Shown in pieces: positions 13,801 through 26,082 of a stretch of DNA of 36,384 nucleotides. A program made the translations under genes and the position numbers. The notes under the pieces are model-generated. The model ran no database searches, was not told the DNA's origin, and worked only from the letters and a program-made list of their open reading frames with translations. The stretch lies in NCBI GenBank assembly GCA_017309145.1, contig JAFLDU010000013.1, positions 1-36,384 on the forward strand. The letters are read 5' to 3'. The stretch is from Zoogloea sp. (lineage in GTDB: Bacteria; Pseudomonadota; Gammaproteobacteria; Burkholderiales; Rhodocyclaceae). The first letter of the stretch is position 1; every line of letters begins with the position of its first letter.

Positions 13801-14336
13801 TCCTTGCGCCGCTCCCGGTATTTGGTGACCCCCGCGGCCTCCTCCAGAAAGCCGCGCACCTCCTCCGGTTTGGCTTCGATGATGCGCGAGATCATGCCCT
13901 GCTCGATGATCGCGTAGGCCCGCGGCCCCAGGCCGGTGCCCAGGAACAGGTCGATCACATCCTTGCGGCGAACCTGCGTCCCGTTGATGAAATAGGTGGA
14001 CTCGCCACTTCGGTCGAGCACACGCTTCACCGCCACCTCGGCATAGGGCTTCCACTGCCCCGCCGCCTTGCCCTCGGCGTTGTCGAAGACCAGTTCAACG
14101 CTGGCCCGCGACACCGGCTTGCGGGTCGTCGAGCCGTTGAAGATCACGTCCATCATGGACCCGCCGCGCAGGGCCGAGGCCCGCGACTCGCCCAGCACCC
14201 AGCGCACCGCATCGATGATGTTGGACTTGCCGCACCCATTGGGGCCCACCACCCCCACCAGATTTCCAGGCGTGAGGACGGTTGTCGGGTCGACAAAGGT
14301 CTTGAAACCGGCAAGCTTGAGTTTGGCCAGGCGCAC
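10809..14336 (-). CDS. smc: Chromosome partition protein Smc
   Basis: Condensin ATPase that loops and segregates the chromosome with ScpA and ScpB. The 1175-residue protein has an N-terminal head with Walker A GPNGCGKSN near residues 32-40, then a long coiled coil with heptad-like Glu/Arg/Leu/Ala-rich sequence, a central hinge (roughly 500-660), a second coiled coil and a C-terminal head with signature LLSGGEKALTAIAL and Walker B FCMLDEVDAPLDD. Length is typical. The start is GTG at 14336, giving the family-normal MRLAKLKLAGFKTFVDPTTV. zipA follows after 19 nt. scpA and scpB are not in the window. Divergent from dapC. Confidence 0.97.
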   Translation of the reverse strand: MRLAKLKLAGFKTFVDPTTVLTPGNLVGVVGPNGCGKSNIIDAVRWVLGESRASALRGGSMMDVIFNGSTTRKPVSRASVELVFDNAEGKAAGQWKPYAEVAVKRVLDRSGESTYFINGTQVRRKDVIDLFLGTGLGPRAYAIIEQGMISRIIEAKPEEVRGFLEEAAGVTKYRERRKETEGRLSDARDNLTRLDDIRNELGQQIGKLEAQAAVAEKYRQLNASLSERQNLLWLLKCYEARAEKARLSGELADATRRIEADSSRLQELEAQLEAVRESQLEANEGVQLAQSALFAVSSELTRLEGELARLRDSRRILESRLAQLERDDAQWRAQLEGLSGEAERWQGLLEHAALRAEQAEARHAELSDRLPEAEEALQTADATAAAVRRELNQAEQQIRVEDTHRQSSQRSLDTLAQRRARLQQEQAAVLAPDLRLAAEREAALEELELCLEQAQARISEGGARLPEAQQALKQALEVERQAQKRATELRARREALVQLQHKVQAQGQLGEWLRRHHLEGLKPLWQRLNVEAGWELAVEAVLRERLGALPAEDGRAALAALGDKVPGAVSFLLPGAPTATTAAAHSPAGTRPLRDLVRAEGGLEPVLTAWLAGVHVVQDMAEWLDRRDTLEPGCLLVSREGRLLDRHALTHYAPDARTHGVIERQREIEQLALEVEAAQEEAVQARERMAEAEALATRLQDDLTSQRREAQALQARVHAEQVEVLKLNQARQRYEERCSQIDRDLDEIGHAEQAEQDRLMRAEAELERSRELADLQRDRLDAAEAVRRERESSLRETRALEQALARELQEARHSERECTSKLEDISRNRALAGEQLQRIDEELQERRESLMEIDEASVSERLQETLALRGEREAALAESRNLLEGVNGQLRTLEEDRQRTEHAAAPQRERVADLRLKVQAADMAESQHAARLEEAQADEAALLPLLTPDIKEGSLQREVARLGREIAELGPVNLAALDELKSAVERKTYLDTQTEDLLGAIDTLEDAIRRIDRETREQLQETYNTVNRHFGSLFPMLFGGGEARLVLTGDEILDAGISIVAQPPGKKNSSIQLLSGGEKALTAIALVFSMFQLNPAPFCMLDEVDAPLDDSNTERYCQMVKRMSSQTQFVFISHSKITMEIAQQLVGVTMQEQGVSRVVEVDIEEALRLAESVAA

Positions 14337-14390
14337 GTGGAAACCGGGAGAAGTAAGGCGTCAGGGAGGTGGAAAGGTGTTCGGACCGGG

Positions 14391-14396
14391 TTTATA
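14391..14396 (-). promoter_or_regulatory. Candidate -10 for smc
   Basis: Minus-strand TATAAA (14396 down to 14391) is the best -10 match upstream of the smc GTG, about 55 nt away. No convincing -35 is present at 16-18 nt spacing. Position and composition only. Confidence 0.3.
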
Positions 14397-14425
14397 TGCT
14401 GCATCGCCGCATCGACGGCGGCCGC

Positions 14426-14431
14426 TATAAT
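14426..14431 (+). promoter_or_regulatory. Candidate -10 for the dapC operon
   Basis: A perfect TATAAT lies in the 235-nt divergent spacer between smc and dapC, about 140 nt before the dapC start. The -35 region is poor. It sits at the edge of a 7-bp inverted repeat, GGCCGCT (14420-14426) with AGCGGCC (14447-14453), which could be an operator. The rest of the spacer shows nothing I recognise. Confidence 0.42.
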
Positions 14432-14571
14432 ACCACTCGCGAAAAAAGCGGCCAGCCAGCTCCGCCAACATGGCTTCCGGAAGCCTGCCGAGCCCGCCCG
14501 GCGTGACTCACCGCCGATGCCAAATTCATCCCCACGCCCGCCCAGGGCCGACTACAGGACCCCATCCGAAC

Positions 14572-15782
14572 GTGAACCCGCATCTTCAGGCGCTCCACCC
14601 CTACCCCTTCGAGAAACTCCGTGCCCTCTTTGAAGGGATCACACCGCCTGCCGGCCTTGCGCCGATCCGCCTGTCCATCGGCGAGCCACAGCACGCCACG
14701 CCGGACTTCATCCGCCAGGCCCTGGTGGACAACCTGGGCGGCCTCGCCAACTATCCGACCACCCAGGGTTCCGATGCCCTGCGCCAGTCCATCGCCAACT
14801 GGCTGCAGCGCCGCTACGGCCTGCCGTCGGTCAAGGCCGCCAGCCAGGTGCTGCCGGTCAATGGCTCACGGGAAGCGCTGTTCGCCTTTGCGCAGTGCAT
14901 CATCGACGGTAGCCAGCCTGACGCCCTCGTGGTGTGCCCCAACCCCTTCTACCAGATCTACGAAGGGGCGGCCTACCTGGCCGGCGCCCGGCCCTACTTC
15001 ATCAACAACCTGCCCGGCGACAACTTCGGCTCGAACTTCGCGGCCGTGCCCGAGGCAGACTGGAAGCGGGTCCAATTGGTCTATGTATGCTCGCCGGGCA
15101 ACCCCACCGGTCGTGTGCTGTCCCTCGACGAGTGGAAGCAGCTCTTCGAGCTGTCCGACCGCTACGGCTTCGTGATCGCCGCCGACGAGTGCTACTCGGA
15201 GATCTACTTCGACGACACCAAGCTCCCGATCGGCGGCCTGGAGGCGGCCCACCGCCTGGGCCGCAGCGATTTCCGCAACGTGGTGATGTTCTCCAGCCTG
15301 TCCAAGCGCTCCAACGTACCCGGCATGCGCTCGGGCTTCGTCGCCGGAGATGCCGACATCCTCAAGCGCTTCCTGCTCTATCGCACCTACCACGGCTGCG
15401 CCATGAGCCCGTCGGTCCAGGCTGCCTCAGCCGCCGCCTGGGACGACGAGGCCCACGTGGCCGAGAACCGTCGCCAGTACCGGGAAAAGTTCGCGGTGGT
15501 GACACCCATCATCGCCGCCCACCTGGATGTCGCCCTGCCCGATGCAGGCTTCTACCTGTGGGCCAACGTGTCCCGCCTCGGCCTGAGCGACACCGAGTTC
15601 GCCCGGCGTCTGCAGGCCGAATATAATGTAACGGTGCTGCCGGGCTCCTACCTCGCCCGTGAGGCCCACGGCGTCAATCCCGGCGCAGGTTTCGTCCGCA
15701 TCGCTCTGGTCGCCGACCTGGACGAATGTGTCGAGGCCGCCGGTCGTATCGCCGCTTTCGCCCAACAACTTTCGAACAATTC

Positions 15783-15786
<4 letters not shown>
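14572..15786 (+). CDS. dapC: Succinyldiaminopimelate transaminase
   Basis: PLP-dependent aminotransferase of the succinylase branch of lysine/diaminopimelate synthesis, converting N-succinyl-2-amino-6-ketopimelate to N-succinyl-LL-diaminopimelate with glutamate. The 404-residue fold-type I protein has [10 protein letters not shown] at 35-44, [12 protein letters not shown] near 60-71, SPGNPTG at 174-180, [11 protein letters not shown] near 204-213 and the PLP Lys245 in [17 protein letters not shown] chose GTG 14572 because [17 protein letters not shown] is the family N-terminus. An ATG 34 codons upstream adds unconserved sequence. The stop overlaps the dapD start as ATGA. With dapD and dapE it forms a nearly complete late pathway. 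Confidence 0.93.
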
Positions 15787-16634
<848 letters not shown>

Positions 16635-16646
16635 CCTTTACCCCCC

Positions 16647-16672
16647 GGGCCGCCGCACTGCCGCGGTGGCCC
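16647..16672. other. GC-rich hairpin between dapD and pilU
   Basis: GGGCCGCCGC (16647-16656), loop ACTGCC, GCGGTGGCCC (16663-16672): a 10-bp stem with a single G-T wobble, filling most of the 56-nt gap. There is no T-run, so it looks more like an mRNA-processing or stability element, or a partial rho-dependent end, than an intrinsic terminator. Confidence 0.6.
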
Positions 16673-16690
16673 GCCGATCCGGGCCGCCCG

Positions 16691-19981
<3,291 letters not shown>

Positions 19982-19987
<6 letters not shown>

Positions 19988-20009
19988 AAGTCACCAAATT
20001 TGCTAATTT
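19982..20009 (+). promoter_or_regulatory. Candidate promoter of the response regulator
   Basis: TTGTAA (19982-19987), 16-nt spacer, then an extended -10 TGC-TAATTT (20001-20009). The -35 overlaps the prmB stop codon. Transcription would start near 20016 and give a leader of about 110 nt. Confidence 0.45.
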
Positions 20010-20040
20010 GATCAAGTCTTTTCCAGCCGTGCCGTACTTA

Positions 20041-20125
20041 TGATCTTGCTTGGGGCTGAATCACAATTCAGCCCCTCATCCGATGCGAATCGAAAAAAAC
20101 ACAAAAGCAAGATCAAGGAGTCTAT
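20041..20125 (+). ncRNA. Structured 5' leader of the response regulator gene (unknown class)
   Basis: Outer stem P1 pairs TGATCTTGCTT (20041-20051) with AAGCAAGATCA (20105-20115), 11 of 11. Directly stacked inside it, P2 pairs GGGGCTGAAT (20052-20061) with ATTCAGCCCC (20066-20075), 10 of 10, loop CACA. A small P3 pairs CGAT (20081-20084) with ATCG (20089-20092), loop GCGA, and an A-rich linker follows. The 3' strand of P1 ends on the first base of the Shine-Dalgarno AAGGAG (20115-20120), 5 nt before the ATG. Base pairing is seen directly. That it is a regulatory RNA is inference, and I do not recognise the class. P2 alone could also protect the prmB 3' end. Confidence 0.55.
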
Positions 20126-20575
20126 ATGGCGACCGATCGCCCCATCCTCCTCGTTGAGGACAACCCCGACGACGAAGCCCTGACCCTCAGGGCATTCAGC
20201 AAAAACAAGATTGCCAACCAGGTCGTCGTGGCCAGAGACGGTGTCGAGGCGCTCGACTACCTTTTCTGCAGCGGGCAATACTCGAACCGGGACAGCCTCA
20301 TCATGCCGGCCTTTGTGCTGCTTGACCTGAAGCTGCCGCGTATCGATGGACTGGAGGTGCTACGGCGTATCCGGGCCGACGAAAGGACAGCCCTGTTGCC
20401 GGTGGTGGTGCTGACGACCTCGAAGGAGCACCAGGACATCTTCGAGGCCTATCGACTGGGCGCCAACAGTTACATCCGCAAACCGGTGGATTTCGAGCGT
20501 TTCCTGCAGGCGGTGGGGCAATTGGGGCTCTACTGGCTGTCCCTCAATGAACCCTCCGATCCGGGCTCGCGCTGA
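20126..20575 (+). CDS. Single-domain response regulator (Rcp1-like receiver)
   Basis: A 149-residue stand-alone receiver domain with no output domain. It presumably passes phosphate or acts by protein contact with a histidine kinase or another partner. Seen: acidic pocket Glu11-Asp12 in ILLVEDNPDDEA, phospho-acceptor Asp67 in FVLLDLKLPRIDG, switch Thr97/Thr98 in VVVLTTSKEHQD, Lys119 in YIRKPVDF. The NPDDE start, the long 'YLFCSGQY' insertion and the PVDFERF ending are typical of Rcp1-like regulators that pair with phytochrome-like or hybrid kinases. No kinase is in the window, so the partner is unknown. AAGGAG sits 5 nt before the ATG, behind an unusually structured leader. It converges with the glutathione peroxidase gene 10 nt away. 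Confidence 0.9.
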   Translation: MATDRPILLVEDNPDDEALTLRAFSKNKIANQVVVARDGVEALDYLFCSGQYSNRDSLIMPAFVLLDLKLPRIDGLEVLRRIRADERTALLPVVVLTTSKEHQDIFEAYRLGANSYIRKPVDFERFLQAVGQLGLYWLSLNEPSDPGSR

Positions 20576-20585
20576 GCCGCAGGTC

Positions 20586-21083
20586 CTACAACAGGCTTTC
20601 GATGTCTTCACCCAGGGCGGCGGGTGAAGTCGTCGGAGCGTAGCGATGCACGGGCAACCCCGCCCGATTGATCAGAAACTTGGTGAAATTCCACTTGATG
20701 GCCTGACTGCCCAGCACACCGGGGCAAGCGGCCTTCAGGTATTTGAACAGCGGATGCGCCCCATCCCCATTCACGTCCACCTTGTCGGCCATCACGAAGC
20801 TGACGCCGAAATTCCGCTGACAGAAGCGGCCTATCTCCTCTGCACCAGCGGGCTCCTGGGCACCGAACTGATTGCACGGAAAACCCACCACGACCAGCCC
20901 CCGGCCGGAGTAGGCCTCATGAAGCGCCTGCAGGCCCGCATACTGGGGCGTGAACCCGCAGTGGCTGGCCGTATTGGCGATCAGGATGACCCGCCCCCTG
21001 AAATCCGAAAAGCGGATCAGGTCGCCGGAAAGGCCCCGGGCTTCAAAGCCCAGAACGCCTTCGTCCGGCACGGCAAGATTCAC
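20586..21083 (-). CDS. Glutathione peroxidase-family thiol peroxidase (Cys type)
   Basis: Reduces hydrogen or organic peroxides, probably using thioredoxin as is usual for Cys-type bacterial members. The 165-residue protein has NTASHCGFTPQY with peroxidatic Cys42, VGFPCNQFGAQEP near 66-78, a resolving-type Cys88 in GRFCQRNFGVSF and WNFTKFLI near 131-138, so the Cys-Gln-Trp-Asn catalytic set is present. Start GTG 21083 overlaps the iscX stop as GTGA. A second GTG lies four codons on. It is the last gene of the isc run, and the overlap suggests co-expression of peroxide removal with Fe-S assembly. The usual motif is NVASKCG, so Thr and His here are small deviations. Electron donor is inferred. 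Confidence 0.92.
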   Translation of the reverse strand: MNLAVPDEGVLGFEARGLSGDLIRFSDFRGRVILIANTASHCGFTPQYAGLQALHEAYSGRGLVVVGFPCNQFGAQEPAGAEEIGRFCQRNFGVSFVMADKVDVNGDGAHPLFKYLKAACPGVLGSQAIKWNFTKFLINRAGLPVHRYAPTTSPAALGEDIESLL

Positions 21084-21274
21084 TCCACTTCCTCGATCCA
21101 GGCCTGCTGAATGGCTTCCAGCACGCGCTCACCGCAGTGCTTCGGGTCGTCGTCGAACTCAGGCAAGGCCATGACCCACTTCATCAGATCGACAAAGTTG
21201 AGCTTGAGGGGATCTACATCCGGGTGGGCCTCGGACAGTTGGATCGCGATCTCCTGAACTTCAGTCCACTTCAT
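21080..21274 (-). CDS. iscX: Fe-S cluster assembly protein IscX
   Basis: Small acidic protein (64 residues) that binds IscS and iron and tunes cluster assembly, possibly as an iron-dependent brake. The MKWTEVQEIAIQL start, the DPLKLNFVDLMKWV core and the PEFDDDP acidic patch are the recognisable IscX features. It overlaps the ferredoxin gene stop by 4 nt (ATGA) and the peroxidase start, so it is locked in the isc operon. Confidence 0.95.
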   Translation of the reverse strand: MKWTEVQEIAIQLSEAHPDVDPLKLNFVDLMKWVMALPEFDDDPKHCGERVLEAIQQAWIEEVE

Positions 21275-21615
21275 CCCCGCTTACCTTCCTTGACCATGTT
21301 GATGGAGTATTTCGGAATCTCGACCGTCAGCGGCGTCTCGCCGATGATGGCCTGACAGGACAGACGGGAGGTCGGCTCCAGGCCCCAGGCCTTGTCGAGC
21401 AGATCCTCCTCCAGTTCTTCGGCAGCCTCGAGGCTGTTGAAGCCATCCCGCACCACCACGTGACAGGTGGTACAGGCGCAGGATTTCTCGCAGGCGTGAT
21501 CGATCAGGATGTCGTTGTTGAGCAATGCGTCACAGATCGACTGGCCGGGTTCAGCCTCGATCACGGCCCCCTCGGGGCACAGCTCCACATGGGGGAGCAC
21601 AATCAGTGTGGTCAT
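21271..21615 (-). CDS. fdx: ISC-type [2Fe-2S] ferredoxin
   Basis: Electron carrier supplying reducing equivalents for sulfane sulfur reduction and cluster coupling on IscU. The 114-residue adrenodoxin-type protein has cluster ligands Cys42, Cys48, Cys51 in ACEKSCACTTC and Cys87 in SRLSCQ, with the additional conserved Cys46. The acidic LEEDLLDKAWGLEP stretch matches the IscS docking surface of this family. It follows hscA after 24 nt and overlaps iscX. Confidence 0.97.
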   Translation of the reverse strand: MTTLIVLPHVELCPEGAVIEAEPGQSICDALLNNDILIDHACEKSCACTTCHVVVRDGFNSLEAAEELEEDLLDKAWGLEPTSRLSCQAIIGETPLTVEIPKYSINMVKEGKRG

Positions 21616-21639
21616 TTTGTCTTCTTCAATCCGTCCGGT

Positions 21640-23508
21640 TCAGATCCGGAGGTCTTCAATCTTGTGGCCCGCCAGGGCCCCGCGAATGCTCTTGTCCATG
21701 CGCCGGGAAGCGAACTCGTTGGAAGCCCGGTTGAAGCTCTCCAGCTGGATCTTGATGGCCCGCACATCCTGCCCCTGAGCCGCTTCACGGAGCGCAGCGA
21801 TGGCCGTATCGAGGGCAGCCCTCTCAGCGGCATCGAGCAGGCTACCATCGGATGCCAGGGCCCTCTCGGTCGCCTCCAGCACCCGCTCCGCCTCCACCTG
21901 CTGCTCCTTGAGCGATCGAGCCTCCATGTCGTCCCGGGCATGCTCGAAACCGGATTTCAGCATGTCAGCGATCTCGTGGTCCGCCAGGCCGTAGGAAGGC
22001 TTGACCTCGACACGGGCCTCGACACCGGTGGTCTGCTCGCGGGCCGACACCGACAGCAGGCCGTCCGCATCCACCTGGAAAGTCACGCGGATCCGCGCCG
22101 CTCCGGCCACCATCGGTGGGATGCCGCGAAGTTCGAAACGCGCCAGGGACCGACAGGCCGAGACCAGCTCGCGTTCGCCCTGGACCACATGACAAACCAT
22201 GGCCGTCTGACCGTCCTTGAAGGTGGTGAAGTCCTGAGCGCGCGCTGTGGGGATGGTGGAATTGCGCGGAATGATCTTCTCGACCAGCCCGCCCATCGTC
22301 TCGATGCCAAGCGACAGGGGGATCACGTCGAGGAGCAGCCACTCCTCTTCCGCAGCGCGGTTGCCCGCCAGTACATTGGCCTGCATGGCCGCACCGATGG
22401 CCACCACGGTGTCAGGGTCGAGGTTGGTGAGGGGCGCCTGGCCGAAGAACTCACCCACCATCTGCTGCACATGCGGCATGCGAGTGGCGCCACCGACCAT
22501 CACCACGCCCTTGACCTCCTCGGGCTCGAGACCTGCATCGCGGAGCGCCTTGCGCACCGGCTTGAGGGTCTTCGAGACCAGGTTGCGGGTGATGTCGACA
22601 AACACATCCCGATGCACCACAAGATCCACCTCGTCGCCACTCTCGAGGGTCATCCGGACCGGCACCGACTCGTCGAGGGTCAGGCGCTCCTTCACCTCAC
22701 GGGCCTTGATCAGCAGACGGCGGGAATCCCGGTCGGAAGGCAGCGAGATGCTGGCGTTCTCGAGCATCCAGCAGAACAGGCGGTGGTCGAAATCGTCCCC
22801 CCCCAGCGATGCATCGCCGTTGGTGGCCACCACCTCGAAGACCCCGCGCGACAGGCGCAGGATGGAGATGTCGAAGGTCCCGCCCCCCAGGTCGTAAACG
22901 GCATACACGCCTTCCGAGGCGTTCTCGAGACCATACGCGATGGCGGCAGCGGTCGGCTCGTTGAGCAGGCGCAGCACGTTGAGGCCGGCCAGCCGGGCCG
23001 CATCCTTGGTGGCCTGGCGCTGGGCATCATCGAAGTAGGCCGGCACCGTGATGACCACTCCGGTCAGCTCACCGCCAAGGCTGCGTTCGGCACGGATGCG
23101 CAGGTCACGAAGGATCTCGGCCGACACCTCGACCGGGCTCTTGACGCCCTGCACCGTGCGCAGGCGCACCATGCCTTCGGCGTCGACGAAATCGTAGGGC
23201 ATGGTCTCCACGTGGGAGACATCCTTCAGGCCGCGCCCCATCAGGCGTTTGACCGAAGCAATGGTGTTACGGGGATCGATGGCCAGCGCCGCCTGGGCTT
23301 TGCGGCCGACCGCAATGTGTCCGTCGGGCAGGTAATGCACGATGGACGGCAACAGGGTCTTGCCTTCGTCGTCCTGCAGGCACTGGGGCACGCCATTGCG
23401 CACCGTCGCGACCAGCGAATTGGTAGTCCCCAGGTCGATCCCCACCGCCAGCCGGTGCTGGTGCGGTTCGGTGGACATCCCCGGTTCGGATATTTGCAGC
23501 AGGGCCAT
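21640..23508 (-). CDS. hscA: Fe-S assembly Hsp70-type chaperone HscA
   Basis: Specialised Hsp70 that, with HscB, binds the LPPVK motif of IscU and drives cluster transfer by ATP hydrolysis. The 622-residue product has an actin-like ATPase domain with [13 protein letters not shown] near 23-35, [46 protein letters not shown] and [11 protein letters not shown], followed by a substrate-binding domain ([27 protein letters not shown]). The start overlaps the hscB stop as TGATG. Neighbouring hscB, iscU and fdx separate it from DnaK. Confidence 0.97.
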   Translation of the reverse strand: MALLQISEPGMSTEPHQHRLAVGIDLGTTNSLVATVRNGVPQCLQDDEGKTLLPSIVHYLPDGHIAVGRKAQAALAIDPRNTIASVKRLMGRGLKDVSHVETMPYDFVDAEGMVRLRTVQGVKSPVEVSAEILRDLRIRAERSLGGELTGVVITVPAYFDDAQRQATKDAARLAGLNVLRLLNEPTAAAIAYGLENASEGVYAVYDLGGGTFDISILRLSRGVFEVVATNGDASLGGDDFDHRLFCWMLENASISLPSDRDSRRLLIKAREVKERLTLDESVPVRMTLESGDEVDLVVHRDVFVDITRNLVSKTLKPVRKALRDAGLEPEEVKGVVMVGGATRMPHVQQMVGEFFGQAPLTNLDPDTVVAIGAAMQANVLAGNRAAEEEWLLLDVIPLSLGIETMGGLVEKIIPRNSTIPTARAQDFTTFKDGQTAMVCHVVQGERELVSACRSLARFELRGIPPMVAGAARIRVTFQVDADGLLSVSAREQTTGVEARVEVKPSYGLADHEIADMLKSGFEHARDDMEARSLKEQQVEAERVLEATERALASDGSLLDAAERAALDTAIAALREAAQGQDVRAIKIQLESFNRASNEFASRRMDKSIRGALAGHKIEDLRI

Positions 23509-24038
23509 CAGGATTCCAGCGCCGTCAAGGCGTCATTGATTTCGTGTTGCAGCTTCTCGAGAAACTTCAGCCGGCGTACCGTATCCGCGGCAAGCGCAAG
23601 ATCCTTGCGCTCATCCAGGGCGGATGCGAGCCGGGCGACCAGATCGCGGCTGCTGGCACGCAGGCGCTGGGACAGCTCCTCGAGGGTGTCCTCATCCGCC
23701 GCCTCACGGGCCTCGCCGAGAGCCTCCCGCCACTCCATCTGCTCCATCAGGAACTCCGGAGACATCGCGGTATTGGTCTCGAAGGCCGGATCGACCCCCT
23801 GCATCTCAAGCAGATACTGCCCTCTCGCCAGCGGCGTCTTGAGCGTCCGGAAGGCTTCGTTGGCATGGGTCGCCCACTGCATCGACAGGCGCTTGTCCGC
23901 GTCGGGCAGATGGGCGAAGCGGTCCGGATGAACCTTGGCCTGGATGTCCAGATAGGCCTGTTCCAGCCTCGCCACGTCGATGGCGAAACTCACAGGCAAG
24001 CCAAAGAGGGCGAAATAGTCCTGCTTCAGATCCAGCAT
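23508..24038 (-). CDS. hscB: Fe-S assembly J-domain co-chaperone HscB
   Basis: Type III J-protein that delivers IscU to HscA and stimulates its ATPase. The 176-residue protein has the J-domain with HPD at 37-39 ([10 protein letters not shown]), followed by the three-helix C-terminal IscU-binding domain ([13 protein letters not shown]). ATG 24038 is chosen because GGAAGG lies 6-7 nt upstream and [15 protein letters not shown] is the normal N-terminus. The frame is open 28 codons further but that overlaps the iscA 3' end. It overlaps hscA by TGATG. Confidence 0.95.
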   Translation of the reverse strand: MLDLKQDYFALFGLPVSFAIDVARLEQAYLDIQAKVHPDRFAHLPDADKRLSMQWATHANEAFRTLKTPLARGQYLLEMQGVDPAFETNTAMSPEFLMEQMEWREALGEAREAADEDTLEELSQRLRASSRDLVARLASALDERKDLALAADTVRRLKFLEKLQHEINDALTALES

Positions 24039-24091
24039 GTCAAACCTTCCGCCCGAAAGGCCGGGCAAACGGAAACGCGGTGGGTTCAGAC

Positions 24092-24415
24092 TCAGACGGT
24101 GAAGCTCTCGCCGCAGCCGCACTCGCCCTTCACGTTCGGGTTGTTGAACTTGAAGCCCTCGTTGAGGCCTTCCCGGACGAAGTCCAGCTCGGTCCCATCC
24201 ATGTAGGGCAGGCTTTTCGGGTCGATCAGGACCTTCAGGCCATGGCTTTCGAAAACGACATCCTCGGCGGTGACCTCATCAGCAAACTCCAGCTTGTAGG
24301 CCATGCCGGAGCACCCCGAGGTACGGACGCCGAGGCGGATGCCGACGCCCTTGCCACGCTTGGCGAGAAAATTGCCGATGTGGTTTGCAGCCTTCTCGGA
24401 CAGGGTCACTGCCAT
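24092..24415 (-). CDS. iscA: A-type Fe-S carrier IscA
   Basis: Carrier that binds iron or Fe-S clusters and passes them to [4Fe-4S] targets. The 107-residue product has the three invariant cysteines: Cys35 in TSGCSGMAY, and Cys99 and Cys101 in GECGCGESF. It follows iscU with AAGGAA upstream of the ATG. Neighbours distinguish it from ErpA and SufA. Confidence 0.97.
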   Translation of the reverse strand: MAVTLSEKAANHIGNFLAKRGKGVGIRLGVRTSGCSGMAYKLEFADEVTAEDVVFESHGLKVLIDPKSLPYMDGTELDFVREGLNEGFKFNNPNVKGECGCGESFTV

Positions 24416-24429
24416 GATCTCGGTTCCTT

Positions 24430-24813
24430 TCAGACGTTGTGCTTCTTTTTATAGTCTTCGACAGCCGCCTTGATGGCGTCCTCGGCCAGGATCGAGCAGT
24501 GGATCTTGACCGGCGGCAGCGCCAGTTCTTCGGCGATGGCGGTGTTCTTGATCTCCAGGGCCTGGTCGAGGGACTTGCCCTTCACCCATTCGGTGACCAG
24601 CGAGCTGGAGGCGATGGCCGAGCCGCAGCCGTAGGTCTTGAACTTGGCGTCCTCGATGATGCCGTCCTTGCCCACCTTGATCTGCAGCTTCATCACGTCG
24701 CCGCAGGCCGGTGCGCCGACCATGCCGGTGCCGACATCTTCGTCTTCCTTGCCGAAAGCACCGACGTTACGGGGGTTTTCGTAGTGGTCGAGGACCTTTT
24801 CGCTGTATGCCAT
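24430..24813 (-). CDS. iscU: Fe-S scaffold protein IscU
   Basis: Scaffold on which [2Fe-2S] and [4Fe-4S] clusters are built from IscS-derived sulfur. The 127-residue protein has Cys37 and Asp39 in [10 protein letters not shown], Cys63 in [11 protein letters not shown], and His105-Cys106 in the LPPVKIHCS segment, whose LPPVK (99-103) is the HscA recognition motif. AGGAG lies before the ATG, 13 nt after iscS. All features are canonical. Confidence 0.98.
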   Translation of the reverse strand: MAYSEKVLDHYENPRNVGAFGKEDEDVGTGMVGAPACGDVMKLQIKVGKDGIIEDAKFKTYGCGSAIASSSLVTEWVKGKSLDQALEIKNTAIAEELALPPVKIHCSILAEDAIKAAVEDYKKKHNV

Positions 24814-24826
24814 TTTCGTTCTCCTG

Positions 24827-26038
24827 TCAGTGCGCAGCCCACTGCACGGTGTTCAGATCGATGCCTTCCTTGAACATGTCCCACAGGGGGGACAGCTCGC
24901 GGAGCTTGCCGATCTTGCGTCGCAGCAGGTCGATGGTGTAATCGACTTCCTCGACCGTCGTGAAGCGGCCGATGGTGAAACGGATCGAGCTGTGGGCCAG
25001 CTCGTCGTTGCGGCCCAGGGCACGCAACACGTAGGACGGCTCCAGGCTGGCCGAGGTGCAGGCCGAGCCGCTGGACACCGCGATGTCCTTGATCGCCATG
25101 ATCAGCGACTCGCCTTCGACATAGGCGAAGCTGATGTTCAGGTTGTGCGGGACCCGATGGGTCAGGTCGCCGTTGACAAAGGTTTCCTCGATGGTGGTCA
25201 GGCCGGCCAGCAGACGGTCGCGCAGGGCACCGACGCGCTGGTTCTCCTCGGCCATTTCGAGGCGGGCCAGACGGAAGGCCTCACCCATGCCGACGATCTG
25301 GTGAGTGGCCAGCGTGCCCGAACGCAGGCCACGCTCATGACCGCCACCGTGCATCTGGGCCTCCAGGCGCACGCGGGGCTTGCGACGCACGTACAGGGCA
25401 CCGACACCCTTGGGGCCGTAGGTCTTGTGGGCACTGAAGGACATCAGGTCAACCTTCAGCTTGCTCAGGTCGATCTCGACCTTGCCGGTGGCCTGCGCAG
25501 CGTCCACATGGAAGACGATCCCCTTCTCCCGGCAGATCTCACCGATCTCGGCGATGGGCTGAACCACGCCGACTTCGTTATTCACGAACATCACGGAGAT
25601 CACGGTGGTGTCGGGGCGGATCGCCGCCTTGAGCACATCGAGGTCCAGCAAGCCATCCTCGCGGACGTCAAGATAGGTGGCCTCGAAACCCTGGCGCTCC
25701 AGCTCGCGGACGGTGTCCAGCACGGCCTTGTGCTCGGTCTTCACCGTGATGATGTGCTTGCCCTTGCCAGAATAGAAATGGGCCGCGCCCTTGATGGCCA
25801 GGTTGTTGGATTCGGTCGCACCGGAGGTCCAGATGATCTCCTTGGGATCGGCGCCGACCAGGGCCGCCACTTCCTCACGGGCTTCCTCGACAGCCTTCTC
25901 TGCCGTCCAACCATAGGAATGGCTACGGGACGCCGGGTTGCCGAACAGCTCCGTGAGGTACGGAATCATCTTCTCGGCCACACGGGGGTCTACCGGCGTG
26001 GTCGCCGAGTAATCGAGGTAGATCGGAAACTTCAGCAT
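24827..26038 (-). CDS. iscS: Cysteine desulfurase IscS
   Basis: PLP enzyme that turns cysteine into alanine and a persulfide used for IscU clusters and tRNA thiolation. Group I features: PLP Lys205 in [11 protein letters not shown] and a catalytic Cys327 on the flexible loop [20 protein letters not shown], with the IscS-specific C-terminus. Two starts lie six nt apart, ATG 26044 and ATG 26038. I chose 26038 (403 residues, [19 protein letters not shown]) because GGAG is 9 nt from it and only 3 from the first. This copy is the closest to classical IscS. A second desulfurase gene lies just upstream. Confidence 0.97.
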   Translation of the reverse strand: MLKFPIYLDYSATTPVDPRVAEKMIPYLTELFGNPASRSHSYGWTAEKAVEEAREEVAALVGADPKEIIWTSGATESNNLAIKGAAHFYSGKGKHIITVKTEHKAVLDTVRELERQGFEATYLDVREDGLLDLDVLKAAIRPDTTVISVMFVNNEVGVVQPIAEIGEICREKGIVFHVDAAQATGKVEIDLSKLKVDLMSFSAHKTYGPKGVGALYVRRKPRVRLEAQMHGGGHERGLRSGTLATHQIVGMGEAFRLARLEMAEENQRVGALRDRLLAGLTTIEETFVNGDLTHRVPHNLNISFAYVEGESLIMAIKDIAVSSGSACTSASLEPSYVLRALGRNDELAHSSIRFTIGRFTTVEEVDYTIDLLRRKIGKLRELSPLWDMFKEGIDLNTVQWAAH

Positions 26039-26082
26039 CTTCATCTTCTCCGTACTGCAAAAATTGGTGTCGTCCCAGGAAC

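Noticed and set aside
14470-14571. ATG start 34 codons upstream of dapC
   Set aside because: The extra sequence is Pro/His-rich and not DapC-like. The GTG at 14572 gives the expected N-terminus.
11898-14633. 911-codon frame antisense to smc
   Set aside because: Low-complexity Gln/Leu/Gly-rich shadow of the smc coiled coil.
20052-20075. 10-bp hairpin as intrinsic terminator of prmB
   Set aside because: It lacks a T-run on either strand and is enclosed by a perfect outer stem, so a leader structure explains more of the sequence.
20041-20125. Known riboswitch classes (cyclic di-GMP, TPP, SAM, cobalamin, glycine)
   Set aside because: None of the conserved core sequences I know for these is present.
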